The notes under the pieces are model-generated. The model was not told the DNA's origin, ran no database searches, and saw only the letters and a program-made list of their open reading frames with translations. Shown here one piece after another: positions 57,046 to 64,000 of a stretch of DNA of 64,000 nt. The translations under genes were made by a program, and so were the position numbers. Numbering within the stretch: the first letter of the stretch is position 1; the number at the start of each line of letters is the position of its first letter. The stretch spans positions 15,376,001 to 15,440,000 of the forward strand of contig JBANAY010000003.1 in NCBI GenBank assembly GCA_037952775.1, given 5' to 3'. The DNA is from Clonostachys chloroleuca (Eukaryota > Ascomycota > Sordariomycetes > Hypocreales > Bionectriaceae).

Positions 57046-57354
57046 TTCGGCAAGAATACTGAAGCACGGACAAAATACCTCGAGAACGGTTAGTGGCCCC
57101 TCCAGAGATATAATCCCCTCGAACGCCGCAGTAGAATACCTATGGTGTGCTTCGTTCACGATGCTCTTGGATTTATGGGCCTTGGGAGCCAAAGCCTGGT
57201 TTGAGCTTCACACAGCTGAAGACGACTGTAGATCATTGCAGGATGAATTTGAATTTGAGGCAGTATCGCGGAATTTGAACACTTTGGTACAGAAATCGTT
57301 GGTGGGGAGGTCACATCCACGAATTCATGTTGCGCTGGTGTGGATTCTCTAGAT

Positions 57355-58000
57355 TGTTACTGGTATGATTGGTGGATCTGGCAGCAAGGGATGGGACTAA
57401 CCAGTGAATCTGTCTACTAGTATGGTAGCCTAGATTTTTACTAGTAAATATGCATACTAGTATGATTGACGGCGTGTTTACTGGTAGCGGCATATACCGG
57501 TCAGCCAGAAGGGCCGTTCACTGGTAACTTTGGCCTAACTTTTACTGGTAAGGGCGCATACTAGTAATTGGGCCCCGACTGCTACTGGTAAATGAGCCAC
57601 AGGAATCCGGAGAAAGGTCGGATACTAGTAAATGGGCCCCGAACTGTTACTGGTAAGTGAGCCACAGCAATCCGGGGAAAGATCGGATACCAGTAAATGG
57701 GGTCCGACTGCTACTAGTAAGTGAGTCACAACAGTGCGCAGAGCGAGACGCGCCTTAGCAGTGCACAGCGTAGCTTACCAGTACAAGCTTGGCGAGTAAG
57801 GATTAGATACTAGTAATTGGGCTCCAACCGTTACTGGTAAGTGTGTCTCAGCACCCCGGGAAAAGATCGGATACCAGTAAATGGGCTCCGACTGGTACTA
57901 GTAAGTGGGTCACAGCAGTGCGCAGAGCGAGACGCGCCTTAGCAGTGCACAGCGTAGCTTACCAGTACAAGCTTGGCGAGTAAGGATTAGATACTAGTAA
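57355..58000. repeat. Array of about 22 ACYRGT palindrome-like hexamers
   Basis: Over 645 bp the octamer TACYRGTA, with variants ACTAGT, ACTGGT, ACCAGT and ACCGGT, recurs about every 20-40 bases, usually flanked as TTAC..GTAA. Between them a ~75-80 bp higher-order unit recurs (hexamer, TGGGCCCCGACTG, hexamer, GAGCCACAG, AATCCGG, then GATCGG). Non-coding on all frames. It ends directly against the first copy of the hairpin repeat at 58001. Confidence 0.75.
57732..58000 (+). repeat. 85-bp exact direct repeat, two copies
   Basis: Bases 57732-57816 and 57916-58000 are identical as far as I can read, 184 bp apart. Each starts CAGTGCGCAGAGCGAGACG and ends ATACTAGTAA. The identity suggests a recent duplication of one higher-order unit of the palindrome array. 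Confidence 0.78.
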
Positions 58001-58055
58001 CAGGAGACCGGTCCCCTACAGGTCCGCCGATGCCTTTTCGGAACGAGTTGAGAGC
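58001..58055 (+). repeat. Dispersed hairpin repeat, copy 1
   Basis: Starts CAGGAGACCGGTCCCC and continues with a short loop, CCGCC, then GCCTTTTCGGAACGAGTT. Contains the palindrome GACCGGTC. It is joined to the right end of the palindrome array. Same orientation as copies 2 and 3. Confidence 0.7.
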
Positions 58056-58329
58056 AGAGCGTGGAATATCACGCGACACGAACTGTTTTTCCTGGTAACG
58101 TAATCAATAATCCTACTTCAAACTGCCAGTCGTCAATTTGATTTGTTCAACTCGGTTGATGTCTTGAATCACTATAAATCATCAAACAAATACGTCACAA
58201 ATAGCACAACAGAACGTCATTCAGTGAACAGCATTAAAAAGCGCTCATCCTACACGTTAACTTTTAACTCGAAAGATATTTCTTCAACCTTTTTTTTTTT
58301 TTTTTTTTTGTGAACTTGTCAGTGAAACA

Positions 58330-58482
58330 ATGGCACCCTTTACTCAGGCATCTGACGGCCTAAATGATCCCAGCCACTCCACTCCCAAAGGTCCAAACCA
58401 GACACAAGACAAATTACTAGCGGACATCAGCCGACTGAAACTCGAACGTGACGAGCTATACGCTCTTCTATTGAAACATTAA
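58330..58482 (+). CDS. Small open reading frame of unknown status (50 aa)
   Basis: Starts at an ATG in good context (AAACAATGGC) after a leader-like stretch containing a 21-base T run. It encodes a Ser/Pro/Thr-rich N-terminus and a short helical end (LLADISRLKLERDELYALLLKH). After the TAA the same frame stays open for about 23 more codons with Cys-rich CTTCGC, so this may be the broken start of a longer protein. No family recognised; low certainty. Confidence 0.25.
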   Translation: MAPFTQASDGLNDPSHSTPKGPNQTQDKLLADISRLKLERDELYALLLKH

Positions 58483-58910
58483 TCATGCACTACCTGCGGA
58501 TGCCTTAAAGCTATATGCTTCACGGCGGAACATGCTCAAGGAGATGCATCCTGATACTATGAAGAATTGGGTGCATTTCACCTAGAAAAAAAAAAAAACA
58601 CCACGGCATCTCCGTATACTTGTTGGAAGGAAATATGCTTCCGCCCTTCCTACTACACCAGCCAGGAATTTGAGATCAGAAGGGGATGATATGGTACATA
58701 CTCACTAGCACCGCAGTACGTTGACACAATTAGGGAGGTTAACTACGCCCCACTGTTAGCATCATTTTGGTCACCATTGTCTTTAAGACCTGCTACCATT
58801 GGCGTTAGTATAGCGGCATTGAAGCTTATATGGAGCCTTTCCCTCTTCAACTCAGGCATCTCAGCCTTACCTTCCTTTAACCCTTCATACATTGTACAAT
58901 TTAGAGGTCC

Positions 58911-59798
58911 CTATTTTCCACTCCTGTCCCAACTGGCGTTTAAGGTTTCTTGAACAGCATGCTTCTGGTGCTTATTCCATCCCTGTAGTTGATCCCCCAG
59001 CTTGCCAACGCTATGCACGACCTTCTCGATGTAGTTGCGGTCCCTCCAAAGCTCATTGATTTGTTCACACTGACCTAATTGCTGCCTCGGCGTCGTCAAT
59101 GCGGTCGATTTGATGCCCGCCCAAGAGCCGCGGATATCGTTCACGTCTGGTACCGAGTTTGCAGTTACCCCTACCTCAACCAAGAAACTATCCGGTAGTC
59201 TCTTAAAGGATGGGGTACAAGGGTCGCAAGCGACACTATCAGCCATGATCGGATGTGGGATGGTATCAGGGGGAATTTTCTGAACGTCCGGCGCGGCAGC
59301 TATACAGGTCATGGAACTGACGGTAATATCAGTACAGTTCTGAACCTGAATCTCCCCAGCAATTGACTCATTGAGGAGATCTTGTGTGCAGCCAATATAG
59401 TTTTGGGAGGTAGTCGTATCCTCACTCCAGAGGCCCATAGCTGAGCCCTGGTCAGCCCCCCAATAAAGGGGAAAGCAATTAGTAGTACATTGACCAACAC
59501 AATCATTAAAATTGTCCACTAGGCTTGAGCACCCTCTGAAAGTGAAGCAATCCCCATACTGATACTCGATTGGTATATTAGTAGAATCTTGGTTTGCCCA
59601 TAAGCTTTCCGATAGGGATAAGTTGCTGTCCCAATCATATATATGTTGAGGAATCCTCGGTTGCGTAGAGATGTTGGTTTTGCCTGGATGCTTTATATCT
59701 TTCCCGGCGTTTGCCCAAAAAGTTTGATTACTACACCTCTTATCGGGAGGCTTATCTACACCTGGGGCTGGAGTATAGTTAAGTTTCAAGTCGGGCAT
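58911..59798 (-). CDS. Orphan Cys-rich protein
   Basis: Single-exon frame of 295 codons from ATG 59798, with a TATA box (TATATATA at 59962-59955) in a sensible place about 160 bases upstream. No family recognised. About a dozen cysteines are concentrated between residues 80 and 215 (GDCFTFRGCSS; CVGQCTTNCFP; CIAAAPDV; ACDPC), and several Asn-x-Ser/Thr sequons occur, as in an extracellular domain. However, no signal peptide or membrane segment is seen at this start. Either a signal-bearing 5' exon is missed or it is not secreted. Lies between copies 1 and 2 of the hairpin repeat. Function unknown. Confidence 0.5.
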   Translation of the reverse strand: MPDLKLNYTPAPGVDKPPDKRCSNQTFWANAGKDIKHPGKTNISTQPRIPQHIYDWDSNLSLSESLWANQDSTNIPIEYQYGDCFTFRGCSSLVDNFNDCVGQCTTNCFPLYWGADQGSAMGLWSEDTTTSQNYIGCTQDLLNESIAGEIQVQNCTDITVSSMTCIAAAPDVQKIPPDTIPHPIMADSVACDPCTPSFKRLPDSFLVEVGVTANSVPDVNDIRGSWAGIKSTALTTPRQQLGQCEQINELWRDRNYIEKVVHSVGKLGDQLQGWNKHQKHAVQETLNASWDRSGK

Positions 59799-60730
59799 AG
59801 TCGATAGGGCAGCGGATAAAAATAAGAATACTTAAAGGTTAGAAGTAATAAGGAATAGTAGGCAAATTAGAATATCAAGCAGTGGATGATGCAGGGTTTA
59901 TAGCGTTCCTGGTGTGTGCTCTGCCTAAAAATTGGTATAGCCTCTGCCGTCTAGTATATATACGAGGGAGTGAGTGCTGGTTGCTGTGGAAATTCCTGAT
60001 TCATACCTAAATATTTAATTGATTGCTAGTCTGACATAGTAGATCCCATGTACTATGACGAGAGAATGACTAATGTGAATAAAGTCAAACACCTCCATTG
60101 GCGACCTTGGTATGCGATCAGCTCTGAATAAGGTTGATGCGCGGGGTGTTGTGTATTCTTGTGATGTAATATTGCAGTAAGTCGGAGCTGCTCCAGAAGT
60201 AAGTTCACCTGGTCTGCTCCTTGAGGCGGCAACGATGACGATCCTGATGTCAACTTTTGTCCTCTGCGAGCCTAGTTAAGTTGTGGCGAGTCTTTAACTA
60301 CATAATAATAACAGGAGACCGGTCCCCTATGGGGGCCGCCAATGTCTTTCGGAACATGCCTGCGATAAGCATTATCTTAGGAAGAGATGACAGCTAAGCT
60401 TTAGATGCTAGACATTAGCTTAAGGTGATCTAGAGACAATTGTGCATGTGATTACGGGCGTTAGTGGCGTCTGCGTGTGACTTTTATTTATTTTTTTTTT
60501 TTTTTTTTTTTTTTTTTTGGGGGGGGATTACGCACAGGCACTAGTGTAGCTGAGATGCCTGCATTTCGATGGTATCATAGTTAAGCACCGGTTAATCGCC
60601 TCATTTCTTAATCTCATTAAGCACCAACGTCCAATTCGCATACCTCATTCAATATAGACCACAATTGCATTATTCCACTCAATATCCTGTTTATATGTTT
60701 ATCCATGATATGTAGTGTGAAAACAGTACT
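59799..60730. other. Promoter of the orphan gene, hairpin repeat and homopolymer run
   Basis: Contains the TATA box of the orphan gene, hairpin copy 2 (listed separately), and at 60491-60526 a run of about 28 T followed by 8 G. A 66-codon minus-strand frame (60253-60053) has no ATG and is not called. Confidence 0.5.
60312..60357 (+). repeat. Dispersed hairpin repeat, copy 2
   Basis: CAGGAGACCGGTCCCC, loop TAT, GGGGGCC, then GCC and TCTTTCGGAAC. The arms GGTCCCC and GGGGGCC pair with one G-T mismatch. It diverges from the other copies after GGAAC. Confidence 0.7.
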
Positions 60731-62550
60731 TTAAGTTGAGACAACCCCGTACCATATCAAGCCCATGACAGCGCCCATGATGATGGCCACAGGCGGACTC
60801 ACTCCAAACCAGTAGCCACCTACGTAGCTCGTGGCCGTCACAACCACCCACCACGGTTCACCCGCTAAGCTGGTTCCCTGCTGGAATCCCTCATCAATGT
60901 AGCCAATCTGCCAGAGACGATAGACCGCAGTATAGATGAGCCCGACAGCAGCAGCATTAATTCCTCTAAGGGCCGATTTTACCCATCTCCACCCCCGAAT
61001 CGCATTCCAGATACCCATGGTTCCATGCACCGTGATTAAACCGGGAAAGAAAAGACCCAGGAACCCAAGAACAGCGCCAGCAGCAGAGTTGTGGCTTCCG
61101 TTGATCGCCGTCAGACTACCAAGGTACACAGCAAAGTTGAAGTTGGGTCCTGGAAACGCCTGGATGATAGCGAGGCCAATCAGGAAGTCACGCGCGCTGA
61201 CCCAGCCTTCGTCGACAATATACTCGCGGAGCAGCGGAATCACGACGGGGCCGCCGCCAAAGATGATGGTACCCGCGAGGTACATGTTGCCGAAGAGACC
61301 GTAGAGGAGCGGGCGGTTGGGCAGGACGCCGCGCAGGACCATGACGACGATAAAAGTGATGAGGAAGAGGCCGATGAGGAGAAGTCCGGATTTCCAGCTG
61401 ATGTTGAGGCGTCGTTCCTCGGGGACGGCGCGCGGCTCGGACTCAGGGATTGATGCTTCACGTGTGGTGATGGGGAGCGTGATATCTTCGCGGCCGATGG
61501 TGCTTGGCTGGTCGGTAGTCCTGCGGCAATTCAACGAAGTATCTTCCGCGGCGGTGCTCTCACGAGGGTGACTCGCAGCCGTCTCCTGCTGAATCTGCAT
61601 CTGCACGCTCTCATCCGCCTCCGCCCCAGACCGTGTGCGTTTTCTCCTCAATGTCCCAGCCACAGCCTTGACCGGGCCATGCAACCATCGAAAGTCATGC
61701 ACGACAGTTGCAATGCCCCCAAGAAACATAAGCAGTGGGAAATACCACAACGCATTGTACATCATGCCGGCAGCAGCGCCCAGGAAGACGACGATACGCG
61801 TCATTTTGTCGGTAATGGCCTTTTCGGACAGCTGGACGGCTGCCAGGACGATGATGCCAACGGTGGCGGCGTTGAGGCCGGAGAGCAAGGCGTAAACGGG
61901 GCGAGGGAGGGAGTCGCCGATATTGGAAACGCCGATAGAGAGGCCGTACATGCCCAGGGCGCCAGGGAGGCTGTTCAACAAGTCAGTTCTACACCGAGAT
62001 GTTGAGGATGAGAGACGTTACCTCCAGATGACGAATCCGACAACGGCGGGGATGAAGCCATCGTGCAGGAGATTGATGCAGTAATGCATCTTGGTGCTGC
62101 CGGGGCCGGAAAAGGCCTGACAGATGCTGAAGAGCTCTTGATACTACAGCACCGTTATCATCAGCAGAGAGTTTCGCGGCAGTTTCACGAGTACATACCA
62201 CCTGCTCATCAATCCATGAGAGCTTTGCGACAAACTTGTCGTGAAACTACCAGCCAGCATGTTAGCCATCACCATTGTCGGCCAGATAATGTCTCATCGG
62301 CCACCCGCATGAAACCTAATTGATCCTTCCAACCCGGCATCCACGGAAGAGGTGAAGATGGATCGGCTACGGGGATTACGGTTTTGGAGATTCTGGGCAG
62401 TCGAGGGGGCCATGAACTCACAATCTTGAAGTGGGCCGGTGGGCCTCCAAAGGACGTGAATCCCAGATACCAATTCTCCCGAATAATGTTCTGGAGGCCT
62501 TTTGCGAGACCGCTGGGTCGGAATCGCGACCATGGTGTCTTGATGGTCAT
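60731..62550 (-). CDS. Chromate ion transporter (CHR family, two-domain)
   Basis: Membrane transporter of the CHR/ChrA family, known for chromate efflux and resistance. Four exons (62550-62422, 62246-62199, 62143-62022, 61970-60731) give 512 aa. The first CHR half has the signature GFTSFGGPPAHF, then FSGPGSTKMHYCINLLHDG and several membrane helices. A hydrophilic loop of about 110 residues (TRRKRTRSGAEADES...) separates it from the second half, whose matching motifs are IIFGGGPVVIPLL and AFPGPNFNFAVYLGSL. The two-domain long form is typical of fungi and bacteria. Chromate or sulfate-related anions are the expected substrate. Its location between dispersed repeats in the region headed by the recombinase makes it a candidate cargo gene. 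Confidence 0.87.
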
Positions 62551-63239
62551 TGTCGCGTGATGTCGAGGAGCCTCCAGTACAGTCACTAAGTCGTTACCCT
62601 AAGCCCACTGCGATGAATATCCTTAAATCAATTGACCCTGCTCTCGTTATTCCACAGACAATCAATGCGCTGCTTGAAGCACCCTGTAGGTACGGAAGAA
62701 GTGAAGACACAAGGTTTGTTCTCACAAAAGAGGCGAAGAGGATATATGTACCTGGCTCTGGCTGATCGACCCGGTTTCATTAAACAGCCCCCTAGAAAAG
62801 CTCTTGCCATCTGCAACGCCAGCGAATGAAGGAGAAGTTTCCCCCACGTGCTGAAGTGCTAGATCCCTGCTATCACAAGCTTTTCCACGGTGAGCCGGAT
62901 GTAGTTAAGTGCCATTGTGCAAACAGCCGGCGTGCACGCCAAAAGGCAAAGGCTGACGTAGAAAATATAAAGTGTACCGCTAAAAAAAATTGAGCTCGCC
63001 CGCAATGCTCGCAAGAAGACTGAGGGTAGTTATTATTATTTATATAGTACTAAATGTACCAAGTCCAAGTAAAGGAGAGATACTCGACTTTGAGACTGAA
63101 GATTTTGTTTAGTCATCGTCACAGGTTGTGGCGAGTGAGTATGGCGCAAACTGTGGCGCAAACCGTGGCGCAAACCGTGGCGCAGACGATTGAACGAAGG
63201 AGGGCGCGGAAGAAAGAACCTTTTCGTTCCTCAAAGGCA
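62551..63239. other. Gene-free stretch between chromate transporter and ankyrin gene
   Basis: No supported coding frame. Holds the transporter promoter and, at its right end, the 12-base tandem repeat listed next. Confidence 0.5.
63141..63188 (+). repeat. Four tandem copies of a 12-base unit (GTGGCGCAAACC)
   Basis: Four near-identical units, the first and last with one or two changes. Just left of hairpin copy 3 and of the ankyrin gene stop. Frame-neutral length; function unknown. Confidence 0.7.
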
Positions 63240-63297
63240 CAGGAGACCGGTCCCCCTTTAGGGACCGCCAACGCCTTTTCGGAACGAGTTAAGAGCC
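63240..63297 (+). repeat. Dispersed hairpin repeat, copy 3
   Basis: CAGGAGACCGGTCCCC, then a perfect stem GGTCCC / GGGACC with a 6-base loop, CGCCAACGCCTTTTCGGAACG and AGTTAAGAGC. Closest to copy 1. It overlaps the 3' end of the ankyrin gene, whose stop codon lies in the loop. Confidence 0.7.
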
Positions 63298-64000
63298 AAG
63301 TCGCCATTGTGTGGTGTGATGTTGGGAGAATTAGATTCGTTTATCATCGAATCATTTCCGTCTGGAGAGGTTGGGTCGACGGCACTCCTCGCAAGCAGCA
63401 GCTTCACTACTGCAGACCCGTTCCCTGCGCCGCATAACAGCGGCATCCAGCCATATTGACCCATAAGAGTCCTTGAAGTCTGGGTCGATAGCCCCCTTTC
63501 GAGAAGTAGCCGCATTACTACTTTCTTTCTGTTCGCCACGGCCCGTGACAATGGTGTCCAACCATATTTATCCCTGGAATTTGGGTCAACGGCGTCCTCC
63601 GCGAGTAGCAGTTTCACAACTTTCCTGTGGCCATTCTCTGCCGCAATTGACAACGGCGTCTGACCGTACTTGTCCTTAGAGTCCGGTGCCACGCCAGCCG
63701 TTGCAAGTATTAACTCCGCCACGGTACTATGTCCCTTCCGTGCCGCATGAAATAGAGGTGTTCGCCGGAAGTTATCCATAGAGTCGGGGTTAACATCCTC
63801 TCTAGCTAATAACAGCTTCACAATTCCTTCATGGCCGTTCGTTGCGGCTCGTGATAGTGGCGTGTGACGATTGTAGAGCCTTCCGTTGGAGTCTGCGTCA
63901 AGATTATCCTTTGCAAGTAATAACTCCACCAGTGAACTATGCCCGTTTTCCGCAGCTAGTAATAATGGAGTCCAACCATCGGCAGTCATACATTGGATAT
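63258..64000 (-). CDS. Ankyrin-repeat protein, C-terminal part (runs off the window)
   Basis: At least six ankyrin repeats of about 34 residues are readable (GWTPLLLAAENGH..LVELLLAKD; HTPLSRAATNGHEGIVKLLLARED; RTPLFHAARKGHSTVAELILA; QTPLSIAAENGHRKVVKLLLAED; WTPLSRAVANRKKVVMRLLLERG; WMPLLCGAGNGSAVVKLLLARS). Ankyrin stacks mediate protein binding. The frame remains open through the window edge, so the start and any N-terminal effector domain are outside; in fungi such tails often belong to NLR-type (NACHT or NB-ARC) proteins, but that is not shown here. The terminal ~12 residues and the TAA are encoded by hairpin repeat copy 3. Confidence 0.75.
   Translation of the reverse strand, partial: IQCMTADGWTPLLLAAENGHSSLVELLLAKDNLDADSNGRLYNRHTPLSRAATNGHEGIVKLLLAREDVNPDSMDNFRRTPLFHAARKGHSTVAELILATAGVAPDSKDKYGQTPLSIAAENGHRKVVKLLLAEDAVDPNSRDKYGWTPLSRAVANRKKVVMRLLLERGLSTQTSRTLMGQYGWMPLLCGAGNGSAVVKLLLARSAVDPTSPDGNDSMINESNSPNITPHNGDLALNSFRKGVGGP

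Larger units (their letters stand above)
51344..64000 (+). mobile_element. Possible 5' part of a Starship-like element (boundary not seen)
   Basis: Starships are giant fungal transposons headed by a DUF3435 tyrosine recombinase at the 5' end, reading inward to variable cargo. Here an apparently intact DUF3435 recombinase reads rightward into a region of orphan genes, a decayed gene, dispersed repeats, a metal-ion transporter and an ankyrin-repeat gene. No terminal inverted repeat, target-site duplication or far end is visible in the window, and stand-alone DUF3435 genes also exist, so this is a hypothesis. Confidence 0.32.

Overview
This window is nuclear DNA of a filamentous ascomycete (Pezizomycotina, probably a Sordariomycete; no species is claimed). 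The evidence is short introns (about 45-90 nt, GT-AG with two likely GC-AG cases), Zn2Cys6 transcription factors, a 7-transmembrane RGS receptor, a WSC domain, a GT32 mannosyltransferase-like enzyme, a DUF4470 protein and a DUF3435 tyrosine recombinase. All gene models below come from reading frames, splice sites and remembered family motifs; no database search was run.

Left part (1-5 kb): a 7TM-RGS receptor gene and an aldo/keto reductase gene. Centre (5.4-31.7 kb): the most interesting block, which looks like a co-regulated catabolic gene cluster for hydantoin, N-carbamoyl-D-amino acid and D-amino acid type nitrogen compounds. In order it holds a Zn2Cys6 regulator, a PLP aminotransferase, an N-carbamoyl-D-amino acid hydrolase, a D-amino acid oxidase (broken), a D-2-hydroxyacid dehydrogenase (frameshifted), an unrelated-looking secreted collagen-like WSC protein (frameshifted), a fused 5-oxoprolinase/hydantoinase, a Dal5-type MFS permease, an M20 metallohydrolase, an aspartate/aromatic-type aminotransferase and a second Zn2Cys6 regulator. 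The hexamer GCCGAT (or its complement ATCGGC) recurs, often in pairs, upstream of almost every enzyme gene of this block. By eye it is absent upstream of the collagen-like gene and of the flanking genes. A workable chain is uptake (MFS), ring opening (oxoprolinase/hydantoinase), decarbamoylation (D-carbamoylase), oxidation to the 2-oxo acid (D-amino acid oxidase), then transamination to an L-amino acid or reduction to a D-hydroxy acid.

Middle right (32-50 kb): ordinary single genes: two dihydroflavonol-reductase-like SDRs, a large DUF4470 protein, an ornithine cyclodeaminase/mu-crystallin homologue, a GT32 glycosyltransferase with a frameshift, a HAD phosphatase and a flavin monooxygenase fused to an NTF2/SnoaL-like domain.

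Right end (51.3-64 kb): an accessory, repeat-rich region. It opens with an 18-nt poly-C run and an apparently intact 799-aa DUF3435 tyrosine recombinase with C-terminal zinc fingers, a relative of the captain recombinases of Starship giant transposons. To its right lie an orphan gene, a membrane-protein pseudogene with RIP-like stop codons, a dense array of ACYRGT palindromes, three copies of a hairpin repeat, an orphan Cys-rich gene, a chromate transporter and the end of an ankyrin-repeat gene that runs off the window. This fits the 5' end of a Starship-like element, but no far end or target-site duplication can be seen here.
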